DNA from: an uncultured Clostridia bacterium
Lineage (GTDB): Bacteria > Bacillota > Clostridia > Christensenellales > Borkfalkiaceae
Assembly (NCBI GenBank): GCA_944342025.1
Contig: CALVMD010000011.1
Span: forward strand, 1 to 58,700
Direction: 5' to 3'
DNA length: 58,700 bases
In this document: positions 1 to 7,937 of the stretch, piece by piece
Layout of the letters: every line of letters begins with the position of its first letter
Position numbering within the stretch: the stretch's first letter is position 1
Program-made: the position numbers and the translations under genes
Notes under the pieces: generated by a model
The model's input: only the letters and a program-made list of their open reading frames with translations
What the model was told of the DNA's origin: nothing
Databases searched by the model: none

Positions 1-2475
1 GAGCTTGCGTTGAGCGCGGGGGACAAGGAAATCACGGTCCCCGCCGACGCAGAGGAATATGTTTCTCTTAGCCTGGTCACGCAGTTTATCGATCCTGTGA
101 ATGCCATCATTCAGTCGAAGGGCGCTGCTGTCGAGGCGGCATTCGATCTTACGATCGAAGAGATTTCGATGCACGCGGATATTGCGGCGGAAGCGCGCTT
201 TTATGATGACGGCACGTTCGGCAGTTTGATCGCGTATATCGATCTCAGCGTGGTTGAGGGCAGAACGGAACAGCTCAGACTGTATTATCAGGACGGAAAC
301 GTCGTGCTTGGTTACCAGGCGGCCGGTGAGACCATGGACGGCGTCGGGTATAAAATGAACTTTACGCCCGAAGAGTTTGACAGGATCCAATCGGAAATCG
401 CGGGCCTTATCGGCAGCACGCCCGACCAGGGCGCGCGCGGGGCAATGGCGTTCCTCGGAGAACTCGATCTGAATGCGTTGATCGGCAGTCTGCGGCTTTT
501 GTCGGGTGAAGCCGGTGCGCTTTCGCTGATCGCAGACCTCAGTTCCGTTTTTGGCGAGGGCAATGAAAGCTTTGCGGCGACGCTGAAAGTATTGGAGAAC
601 GGCACGCTCTTTGCGTCTGTGCCGTCCGTATCCATTTTGGGCTTTGCAGACGTTCGCGCGTTGGAACTTTACGTTGCGCCCGTTCCTGCGGAAAGCGGCA
701 TGGATCTTGCGTTTATGCAATGGTCGGACTGCGATAATATTTTTGAATTTATCCTTGTAGCTTATACGGAAATATTCGATACAGAATATCTCGGGTTTAC
801 GCTCGGGATGGACAGCGACACGCTCTCCGTGCAGGCAGAGGGCAGAGTGCAGTTTGAGCGTTCAGGCGGCGAAAATGCCTCCGTTACGCTGAATATGCAG
901 CTGCGTGCGCATATCCTTTCGGGCGGAACGTCGCATTATTTGCAGGCGACCCTCCTTCGGGATATGTTTTGGGCGAGCTATTCCGTCATCGGGTTCGATG
1001 CGGATACGGCGCTCAGCGTGTCTATTCCCGTTTCGGAGCTGTTTGTGGCGGGCAGTACGGTTCTGCCCATTCTCGGGCCGATTCTCGGTATTGACGAGGG
1101 CACCTATTATTATAATTTCGTCAACTCGATCCTGACGGGATACAGCGAGATGAGCGAATATTATAATACGATCAACAGCGACATTTTCGGACTGGAATTG
1201 TACGAAGGGCAGACGGCGTTTAACGCCTGGGTCGACCTGCTTGCAGGAATCGTAAAGGAATATACGGGCACAGAGCAGGAACAGTCCGATAAGGCGGCAG
1301 AAGGGGAATCTTCCTCAGCGTTTGTGTACGGAAAGTCGGAGGCCGGCAACTATTATGCGGGCGTATCGGCGGACGGCATGGACGTAAAATTGTATGCGCT
1401 GAAAGCATCGGAGACATTGGAAAGCTCTTATGTGCTGCAAGGTGCAGAGTCGCCGATTGAGGCGCCTGCGGGAGAATATATCGATTTAAGTTCGATCGCG
1501 CAGCTGCTGAACGATGTTCTGTATGCGTATAATTATAAGGATTTCGGCTATCATCTGACGGGCAGCGCCTCTATGAGCGTCGATTTGATCGGACTCAGCA
1601 TACCGCTCGATCTGTCTGTGCAGATCGACGCGCAGATCGATGTGAGCGAAAGCGGAGAAGTGCAGTTCAACATCCGCCTGACGACCGGCGGCTATGAGAA
1701 TATATTGCTCCTGTTCACGGGCGACCGCGTAGCGATCAACGGCGACACGGTGACAGACATTACCTTTACAAACGGCAATATCTACATGCACCGCGTGCAG
1801 ACGACGTATTACAAGAGCAGCATCTTGGTTTGGGAACAAGGTTTTAAAACGTTGAGCGAACCGTACGTAGACGACCGCGCCATGACCTTCGAATACTTTA
1901 TGGGCAGCACGCGGAATATGATCGACCAGATCTTTTTTGCGATCAACATGAGTTCGTCGCTCGGAGACTTTATCATCGAACAGGCGGGGCTCGACGTGCC
2001 TGAAACGGACACGGGTACGGACAGCGCAAATCCGAACGATGCGGGGCAGATGGTGACCTCGTATAACGCCGTTTACAGCGGCGAAACGCTGACGGGGTAT
2101 GAGCTCGGACTGGACCTCGGCGCGATCGTAAACGACGATGCGATCGGTGCGGTCAATGTCAGCATCGCGCGGCACGACAACGGCGACGGCACCTTCGATC
2201 TCGGATCGGTCGAAGCGACGCTCACATTTGTCGATTTCATTACGCTGCATGTCGATTTACAGAACGAGACGATGTCGGATTTTGCGTCAGAAATTACTGT
2301 AAGCCCTGAGGAATATGCGGAGCTGGTGGCAAGCGGCGAATGGTCCGCGACTAGGCATTATGCGGGATCCGTCGATTCTGCGCTCGGCATTGTTTGCGGC
2401 GCCTTCGGTGGTTCCGATATTTCGGCGCTTGAAAGTGCTCTGGCTTCTTCGGAAAACGGTTATATGGAAGCGTAA
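1..2475 (+). CDS. Large probable exported protein, 5' end outside window
   Basis: The reading frame is open from base 1 and stops at 2475, giving at least 824 residues, so the true start and any signal peptide lie upstream. I do not recognise a family. The protein is acidic, rich in Ser, Gly, Ala and aromatic residues, and alternates short beta-like hydrophobic stretches with polar turns, as in big extracellular or cell-envelope proteins of Clostridia. No membrane segment, LPXTG motif or catalytic motif is visible in the part shown. The C-terminus simply ends in a Ser/Ala-rich tail. A strong terminator follows six bases after the stop, so it is the last gene of its transcript. Surface location is inference from composition only. 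Confidence 0.75.
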   Translation, partial: ELALSAGDKEITVPADAEEYVSLSLVTQFIDPVNAIIQSKGAAVEAAFDLTIEEISMHADIAAEARFYDDGTFGSLIAYIDLSVVEGRTEQLRLYYQDGNVVLGYQAAGETMDGVGYKMNFTPEEFDRIQSEIAGLIGSTPDQGARGAMAFLGELDLNALIGSLRLLSGEAGALSLIADLSSVFGEGNESFAATLKVLENGTLFASVPSVSILGFADVRALELYVAPVPAESGMDLAFMQWSDCDNIFEFILVAYTEIFDTEYLGFTLGMDSDTLSVQAEGRVQFERSGGENASVTLNMQLRAHILSGGTSHYLQATLLRDMFWASYSVIGFDADTALSVSIPVSELFVAGSTVLPILGPILGIDEGTYYYNFVNSILTGYSEMSEYYNTINSDIFGLELYEGQTAFNAWVDLLAGIVKEYTGTEQEQSDKAAEGESSSAFVYGKSEAGNYYAGVSADGMDVKLYALKASETLESSYVLQGAESPIEAPAGEYIDLSSIAQLLNDVLYAYNYKDFGYHLTGSASMSVDLIGLSIPLDLSVQIDAQIDVSESGEVQFNIRLTTGGYENILLLFTGDRVAINGDTVTDITFTNGNIYMHRVQTTYYKSSILVWEQGFKTLSEPYVDDRAMTFEYFMGSTRNMIDQIFFAINMSSSLGDFIIEQAGLDVPETDTGTDSANPNDAGQMVTSYNAVYSGETLTGYELGLDLGAIVNDDAIGAVNVSIARHDNGDGTFDLGSVEATLTFVDFITLHVDLQNETMSDFASEITVSPEEYAELVASGEWSATRHYAGSVDSALGIVCGAFGGSDISALESALASSENGYMEA

Positions 2476-2480
2476 AAGCA

Positions 2481-2515
2481 ATGCCCCCGCCTGCAGTGCG
2501 GGGGCATGAATTTTT
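2481..2515 (+). terminator. Intrinsic terminator of the large exported protein gene
   Basis: A perfect 10-bp GC-rich stem (ATGCCCCCGC with GCGGGGGCAT, 2481-2490 and 2498-2507) is followed by GAATTTTT. It sits directly after the stop codon at 2475. Confidence 0.9.
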
Positions 2516-2541
2516 ATGTAAAAAAATATACGTAAAAACGC

Positions 2542-2570
2542 TTTACAAAATGCCGTTTCGGTGTTATAAT
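2542..2570 (+). promoter_or_regulatory. Sigma-A promoter of the leuA T-box leader
   Basis: TTTACA at 2542-2547 and TATAAT at 2565-2570 are separated by 17 bases. Transcription would start near 2577, just ahead of the T-box. Confidence 0.8.
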
Positions 2571-2594
2571 GCCTATAATATCTTTATAAGATAA

Positions 2595-2866
2595 CGCTGT
2601 GAAGCGGAACAGTACCCCGAATTTCAGGTACACAGAGAGCCGTCGGTCGGTGTGAGACGGTCGAAGATTTCGGGAGAACTCGCCGCGGAGCGGCCTGCCC
2701 GAAAGAAACCGAGTAGAGGCAGGACGGGGACTCGCCGTTAAAAGAGTGGAATATGCGCCGGAAAAGGCAAGTATTTTGCAGAGTGCGCGCAAATTTTTGC
2801 GCGAAAAGGAGTGGTACCGCGAACCCGATTTCGTCTTCTTGGAGATGAGATCGGGTTTTTATTTTT
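2595..2866 (+). promoter_or_regulatory. T-box leader, leucine type (specifier CTC), controlling leuA
   Basis: The leader shows the T-box landmarks in order: an AGTA kink-turn strand near 2607, an AGAGAG/GGTGTGAG distal stem I region near 2635-2657, a specifier loop ending GAACTC followed by G and the stem-closing CCGC, the T-box sequence GTGGTACCGCG at 2811-2821, and a terminator with arms AACCCGAT and ATCGGGTT (2822-2829, 2850-2857) followed by T-rich sequence. The specifier triplet CTC at 2679-2681 codes for leucine, and GCGG before the loop pairs with CCGC after it. Uncharged tRNA-Leu should stabilise the antiterminator and let transcription continue into leuA. The specifier assignment is read by eye from the stem I layout. 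Confidence 0.92.
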
Positions 2867-2911
2867 AAGACGAGCGCGGAAGACCGTGCGAAAAGGGGTA
2901 AGGAGAAAGCC

Positions 2912-4573
2912 ATGAAAAATTTTGAAAAGTATACGAAACAGTATTATCTGCCGCCCGTTCGCTGTATGGATTGGGCTGAAAAGGACAGTGTCGACAAGGC
3001 GCCCGTTTGGTGCAGCGTCGACCTTCGCGACGGAAATCAGGCTCTTATCGAGCCTATGAGCCTTGCACAGAAGGTCGAATTTTTCAAATTGCTCCTGCGG
3101 GTCGGGTTCAAAGAGATCGAAGTCGGATTTCCCGCAGCAAGCGACACGGAGTATGCCTTTCTCCGTACACTTATCGAAAACGATCTCATTCCGGACGACG
3201 TGACCGTTCAGGTTTTAACGCAGGCGCGCGAACACATCATCCGCAAGACCTTCGATGCGATCAAAGGGGCGAAAAACGTCATCGTGCATGTGTATAATTC
3301 AACGTCCGTAGCCCAGCGTGAACAGGTGTTCAAAAAGGACAAGGCGGCGATCTTGAAGATCGCGGTCGACGGGGCGAAACTTCTGAAACAGCTCACCGAC
3401 GAGGCGGGCGCGGATTATCGCTTTGAATACAGTCCGGAGAGCTTTTCCGGCACCGAACCTGAATATGCGCTCGAAGTGTGCAATGCCGTTCTGGATGTTT
3501 GGCAGCCCACGCCCGACAGAAAGGCGGTCATCAATATCCCCACGACGGTGGAGAACGCCATGCCGCACGTGTTCGCGCAGCAGTGCGAATATATGTCCAA
3601 AAACCTCAAATACCGCGACAGCGTACTTTTGAGCCTGCATCCGCACAATGACCGCGGCTGCGGTGTCGCGACGGCGGAAATGGGGCTTTTGGCCGGTGCA
3701 GACAGGGTAGAGGGCACGCTGTTCGGCAACGGAGAGAGGACGGGTAACGTCGACATCGTCACGCTCGGCATGAATATGTTTTCGCAGGGTGTCGATCCGC
3801 AGCTCGATTTTTCGTTTATGCCCGAGATTTGCGCGCGGTATACCGAATACACGCAGATGGAGGTTTCGCCTCGCCAGCCGTATGCGGGTGCGCTCGTGTT
3901 CGCGGCATTTTCGGGATCGCATCAGGACGCGATCGCCAAGGGCATGCAGTGGCGCAAAGAGCATAAAATGCCCCATTGGAATGTGCCGTATCTGCCCATC
4001 GACCCGACGGACGTGGGCAGAGAATATCAGACGGACGTCATCCGCATCAACAGCCAGTCGGGGAAAGGCGGTGTCGGGTATATTTTGCAGGAAAATTACG
4101 GGCTGAATTTGCCGCCCAAATTCAAAGAGGCGATGGGGTATGCCGCCAAGGGCGTATCCGACCGCACGCACAAAGAGCTGAAACCCGCCGAGGTCTATCA
4201 GGTCTTTATCGACGAGTTTATGGAAAACCGCCGCGCCTTCGATATTCCCGAATGCCACTTCAAGCAGATCCCGGACGGGATCACGGCGACGGTTACGATC
4301 GCAAAAGACGGGAAAAAGACAGACGTCGTTGCGGACGGGAACGGCCGCCTCGATGCGGTGACGAATGCGCTGAAAAAATATTTCGGGATGGAATTTACGC
4401 TGACGACGTACGAACAGCACGCCATGAGCGAAAAATCCGATTCGAAAGCCCTGTCCTTTGTCAGCGTTGAAAAGGACGGCAAAACTTATTGGGGTGCGGG
4501 CGTGGATGAAGACATCATCCAATCTTCCATCAATGCGCTCGTTGCGGCGCTCAACAACTATTTTACGGCGTAA
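2912..4573 (+). CDS. leuA: 2-isopropylmalate synthase
   Basis: Condenses acetyl-CoA with 2-oxoisovalerate, the first committed step of leucine synthesis in the cytosol. The 553-residue protein has the alpha-IPM synthase start DLRDGNQ (residues 37-43) and the metal-binding HPHND around residue 243, followed by the GNGERTGN loop. The last 120 residues match the leucine-binding regulatory domain. Its length and N-terminal YLPPVRCMDW region place it in the long form (LeuA type 2) also found in Actinobacteria and fungi. The start has a good upstream AAGGAGAAAG. It stands behind a leucine-type T-box, which agrees with its role; the other leucine genes are not in the window. Confidence 0.96.
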   Translation: MKNFEKYTKQYYLPPVRCMDWAEKDSVDKAPVWCSVDLRDGNQALIEPMSLAQKVEFFKLLLRVGFKEIEVGFPAASDTEYAFLRTLIENDLIPDDVTVQVLTQAREHIIRKTFDAIKGAKNVIVHVYNSTSVAQREQVFKKDKAAILKIAVDGAKLLKQLTDEAGADYRFEYSPESFSGTEPEYALEVCNAVLDVWQPTPDRKAVINIPTTVENAMPHVFAQQCEYMSKNLKYRDSVLLSLHPHNDRGCGVATAEMGLLAGADRVEGTLFGNGERTGNVDIVTLGMNMFSQGVDPQLDFSFMPEICARYTEYTQMEVSPRQPYAGALVFAAFSGSHQDAIAKGMQWRKEHKMPHWNVPYLPIDPTDVGREYQTDVIRINSQSGKGGVGYILQENYGLNLPPKFKEAMGYAAKGVSDRTHKELKPAEVYQVFIDEFMENRRAFDIPECHFKQIPDGITATVTIAKDGKKTDVVADGNGRLDAVTNALKKYFGMEFTLTTYEQHAMSEKSDSKALSFVSVEKDGKTYWGAGVDEDIIQSSINALVAALNNYFTA

Positions 4574-4643
4574 AAACCGAAAATCGAGAAGCGCAGACGA
4601 AAAACTTTCGATGTATCGGGCGGCGGATTTGCGGAGGAACAGA

Positions 4644-4958
4644 ATGAAAAAAGTCAGGATTACAGTCATGAAAACGGCGCACTATGCCGACCTGATCGAA
4701 AAGTATGAAAATCCGATTCTGCATGCCTGCGACATGCGGGAAGGACAGGTGTTTATCGCAAACGGATGGGAAAGGCCGAAAGATTTTTGCGAAAGCGCCT
4801 GGGAAAGCATATCTGCTTTTGTCATGACACTTGCGCACGGCGGTGAAAATTTTTATAACGGGTGGATGAAAAATAAAAGATCAGCGATGATTTCCTGTAA
4901 CGACGGATTTCGTCCCGTAAGTTTTTTGCTTGAAGCGATGGATGCAGAAGCAGAATGA
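4644..4958 (+). CDS. Small TIGR04076-type protein
   Basis: A 104-residue protein starting at the ATG behind GCGGAGGAACAGA. The pattern (KKVRITV start, a central HACDMREGQVF, then FCESAWESI and a FVMTLAHGG segment) matches the TIGR04076 family of small proteins, whose function is unknown to me. The family carries conserved Cys residues, and two are kept here. It lies 70 bases after leuA and ahead of a shared terminator, so it is probably cotranscribed with leuA, though no functional link to leucine synthesis is evident. Confidence 0.82.
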   Translation: MKKVRITVMKTAHYADLIEKYENPILHACDMREGQVFIANGWERPKDFCESAWESISAFVMTLAHGGENFYNGWMKNKRSAMISCNDGFRPVSFLLEAMDAEAE

Positions 4959-4986
4959 AAAGATCATTTTGCCGTATAAAAGAAGA

Positions 4987-5024
4987 GGAGAGAAGATTTT
5001 TTAAAATCTTCTCTCCCTTTTTAT
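4987..5024 (+). terminator. Terminator of the leuA operon
   Basis: A 14-bp perfect stem (GGAGAGAAGATTTT with AAAATCTTCTCTCC, 4987-5000 and 5003-5016) is followed by CTTTTTATTTT. The A-rich left arm could also help stop the convergent helicase transcript. Confidence 0.9.
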
Positions 5025-5054
5025 TTTCTTTGGACTTATGAGTGCGGTTCTCCC

Positions 5055-7232
5055 TTAATTTTTGGGCGGATAATAGGGGATCAGAATATTTGACGATACG
5101 GAGATCGAACGGGTCTTGCCGCTTTCGAACCGGACAAAATAAGCGCCTCCCGCAACGCTTTCCACTTCTCCCGCCCCGAAAAGGGGGTGCCTCACCTTGT
5201 CGCCCGCGCGGAAAATAAACATGTCCGCTTTTTCCGGCATACAGCCCATATCGAGTTCGCTCTTCTGAATCATGCTTTTCGAGCGGGCAAGATGTCCTTC
5301 CGAAAAGCTGCCGCTCACTTCTAAAAGGTCCTTTCCGATGTCGAATAAAAACCGCGAAGTGAGGAGTGCGCCGCCCGCCTGCGCGTCGAATCCCTCCGCG
5401 TCCGAGAGATACAGCCCCGTCTCCGCGCGGGTCAGTGCGACGTATGCGACCCGCCGCTCCTCCTCCATTTCCTCTTTGCTTCTGATTTTGCGGGAGGGAA
5501 ACATCCCCTCGTTGAGGGAACAGACGAACACGTACGGAAATTCCAGTCCCTTGGCGGTGTGTACGGTCATCAGCTTGACGCAGTCATGCTTTTCTTCCGC
5601 GTCCGCGTTGGATACGAGGGAAATGCTGTTCAGGTAATCTTCCGCAGACACTTCTTCTCCCGCAGAGTCGACGAATTCGCGCACGGAGGCTTTCAGCTCG
5701 TTCAGGTTATCCAGCCTGTCCTGTCCGCCGCTCAGGCGCAGATATCCTTCGTATCCGCTCTTTTGCAGGATAAAATCCAGCGTGTCGGCAAGATCGTTGT
5801 CTTTGAAATATTCCTTTGCGTCGGCAAGGAACAGTAAAAATTCCCGCGCTTTGGTACCTTTCATCGCAGGGTGCGCAGAGAGCGCGCGCAGTGCGTCGGG
5901 CATCCCGCAGCCGTTTGCGTCGGCATACCCGCGGATGAGCGCAAGGCGCGTTTTTCCGATACCGCGCGGCGGCACGTTGACGATGCGCTGAAAGGACAGT
6001 TCGTCTCCGAATACGGCAAGGCGCAGATAGGCGAGGGCGTCTTTGATCTCTTTGCGCTGATAGAATGCGACGCCGCTGAAAATTGTGTAGGGCACATGCT
6101 TTCTGACGAACGACTCTTCAAGTGCGCGGGACATATAATTGCCCCTGTACAGCACGGCGATGTCATTGAGGGAAACGCCGTCCGATTGCAGAGTGAGGAT
6201 TTTTTCCGCTACCGCGTCACTTTCTTCCGCGCGCGAACGCGCGTGGCGGTATTTCGGTTTTTCTCCCGCGGGGCGCACGGGTTTGAGCGTTTTTTCAAGG
6301 CGGTTCGGATTTTTAGAGATGAGCGCGTTGCAGACTGCCAGAATTTCGGGCGCGGAGCGGTAATTTTTGTCCAAAACGATCGTCTTTGCGCCCGCGAAAC
6401 GAGATTCGAATTCGTTAAAATAGCGCACGTCTGCGCCCCGCCACGAATAGATGGTCTGATCGGGGTCGCCCACGATAAATAGATTTTTGTGTTTGCCCGC
6501 AAGCAGGCGCGCGAGTTTATACTGTTCGCCCGAAACGTCCTGAAATTCGTCGATCTGTATATATTCGAACTGATTCTGCCACTTTTCAAGCGTCGCGGGG
6601 TCTTTTTTGAAGAGATATAAAACGAATTGGATGAGGTCGGCAAAGTCTAAGAAGTAATTTTTCCGCTGATTTTCAAGATATTTAAGGATGACTCGGTCCA
6701 TCGACCGCGCTTTGTCCGCCTGCGGCAGATCGGGCGCGGGCGTTTCGCGTTTCGGGTCGGTCACAAAGGGGACGTAATCGGCCTTGGACTTGTAGATCTC
6801 GATCTCGTCGAGACAGCGGCGGAAGGTAAAATCTTTCAGCGTCAGCCCGTTTTCGTCGTAAATGCGCTGTAAGATGCTTTTCTGATCCTCTTCGTCCAAC
6901 ACCATAAAATTGGACGGATAGGCAAGGAGAGAGATGTCTTGCTTTAAGATTTTATGGCAGGCGCTGTGGAAGGTGAGGATCCAGCCGCCGTCTTCGTCGG
7001 GCATGTGGGCGCGAATGCGTTTTCTCATCTCCCACGCGGCCTTGTTGGTGAACGTGACGGACAGGATATGCTCGGGCGCAACGCCGAGCGCCTTTGCAAT
7101 GTAGATGTATCGGCAGGTCAGCACCCGCGTTTTTCCGCTGCCCGCGCCCGCCGCCACGCGCACATAGCCCTCCGTCTCTTCCACGGCGGCGCGCTGTTCA
7201 CTGTTCAGTTGCGATAGCAGTTTTTCAAGCAT
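5055..7232 (-). CDS. pcrA: UvrD/PcrA-type ATP-dependent DNA helicase
   Basis: A superfamily 1A 3'-5' DNA helicase of 725 residues, expected to act in repair and in clearing replication forks. Motifs in order: Walker A AGAGSGKT (28-35), QIDEFQD Walker B, GDPDQTIYSWRG, LDKNYRS, LMTVHTAKGLEFPYVFV and the arginine-finger motif RRVAYVALTRA. The C-terminal tail holds a GDKVRHPLFGAGEV segment typical of the PcrA end domain, which binds RNA polymerase in PcrA. I chose the ATG at 7232 because GGAG lies just upstream and the SEQRAAV Q-motif follows at the usual distance; an upstream in-frame extension lacks homology. It has its own promoter. UvrD-like paralogs other than PcrA cannot be excluded. Confidence 0.93.
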   Translation of the reverse strand: MLEKLLSQLNSEQRAAVEETEGYVRVAAGAGSGKTRVLTCRYIYIAKALGVAPEHILSVTFTNKAAWEMRKRIRAHMPDEDGGWILTFHSACHKILKQDISLLAYPSNFMVLDEEDQKSILQRIYDENGLTLKDFTFRRCLDEIEIYKSKADYVPFVTDPKRETPAPDLPQADKARSMDRVILKYLENQRKNYFLDFADLIQFVLYLFKKDPATLEKWQNQFEYIQIDEFQDVSGEQYKLARLLAGKHKNLFIVGDPDQTIYSWRGADVRYFNEFESRFAGAKTIVLDKNYRSAPEILAVCNALISKNPNRLEKTLKPVRPAGEKPKYRHARSRAEESDAVAEKILTLQSDGVSLNDIAVLYRGNYMSRALEESFVRKHVPYTIFSGVAFYQRKEIKDALAYLRLAVFGDELSFQRIVNVPPRGIGKTRLALIRGYADANGCGMPDALRALSAHPAMKGTKAREFLLFLADAKEYFKDNDLADTLDFILQKSGYEGYLRLSGGQDRLDNLNELKASVREFVDSAGEEVSAEDYLNSISLVSNADAEEKHDCVKLMTVHTAKGLEFPYVFVCSLNEGMFPSRKIRSKEEMEEERRVAYVALTRAETGLYLSDAEGFDAQAGGALLTSRFLFDIGKDLLEVSGSFSEGHLARSKSMIQKSELDMGCMPEKADMFIFRAGDKVRHPLFGAGEVESVAGGAYFVRFESGKTRSISVSSNILIPYYPPKN

Positions 7233-7272
7233 GCGGCACTCCGATTTCAAACATTTGTTCGTGTTTGATTCT

Positions 7273-7301
7273 ATTATACCGCCGCAGGCACAAAAAAGCA
7301 A
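7273..7301 (-). promoter_or_regulatory. Promoter of the helicase gene
   Basis: On the minus strand TTGCTT (7296-7301) and a perfect TATAAT (7273-7278) are 17 bases apart, giving a start near 7266 and a leader of about 35 bases. Confidence 0.75.
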
Positions 7302-7342
7302 GGGAATTACAGATTTAAAGCAAAGAATCTTACAAACGCAGA

Positions 7343-7386
7343 AAACTGCGGAGCGGACAGCCGTTTGGCTGTCCGCTCCGCAGTTT
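7343..7386 (-). terminator. Strong hairpin terminator after the truncated DUF975 gene
   Basis: A 20-bp perfect inverted repeat (7343-7362 with 7367-7386) and a 4-base loop lie between the helicase promoter and the stop of the DUF975 remnant. Reading leftward it ends in CAGTTTTCTG, a modest T run. It insulates the helicase from upstream read-through. Confidence 0.8.
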
Positions 7387-7397
7387 AAAAGTGAGTT

Positions 7398-7937
7398 TTA
7401 TCCGATCGTGCCGTCGGGTGCGGCAGGGGAATAAGGAGCCGCATTGGCGGATTTTTCCATCAGATCTCTGTAAAACATCGCTTCAGCCGTATGCATATAG
7501 GGTGTGATCCAAAAGGTCAGGATGCCCAAAGTGAGAATACAGAGGAGCAGCCAGCCGATAAAGCTGAAATGCAGGCAGAACAGGCGCCATTTGTTGCCCT
7601 TCATCAATTGCATCGAATATTTGCGCGCGGCGTTTGCGCCCATCTGCGGGTTGTCCGCAAGGATAAACCAGCTCATCGAATAGGAATATGCTTTGATGAT
7701 GCCTGGTATGACAAACAGCAGGGTCCACAGCACCGTAAAGATCGCGATCAGCAGGTACAGCGCCAGCGATGAGCCGTAATTTTTGAACCCGTCAAACAGT
7801 TGTGCCGTGCACACTTCCTGTCTGCGTGCGGCCGAAAGCGCCATCACCGCCTGTCCCAGGATAAACGCGCCCGTCAACAAGAGCGTTGCGATTCCGCCGA
7901 TATAGACGAACGCCAGCGCGTCGCCCGCATCGTTAAT
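7398..7937 (-). pseudogene. 5'-truncated DUF975-family membrane protein
   Basis: The frame encodes the C-terminal part of a DUF975 integral membrane protein: FDGFKNYGSSLALYLLI, then FVIPGIIKAYSYSM, ILADNP, SMQLMKGNKWRLF and LTLGILTFWITPYM, all hallmarks of the family, with about four membrane segments. The family's usual N-terminal 50 or so residues, including the first membrane helix, are missing. Homology begins right where the ABC-F gene stops (7933), and upstream the frame only continues as nonsense within that gene. No ATG with a ribosome site exists before the first kept helix; only TTG codons are available. I read this as a remnant joined to the ABC-F gene by a deletion, though a short functional protein from an unusual start is possible. 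Confidence 0.7.

Noticed and set aside
3299-4669. Long minus-strand frame opposite leuA
   Set aside because: Antisense shadow with the same Arg-rich composition; leuA is unambiguous.
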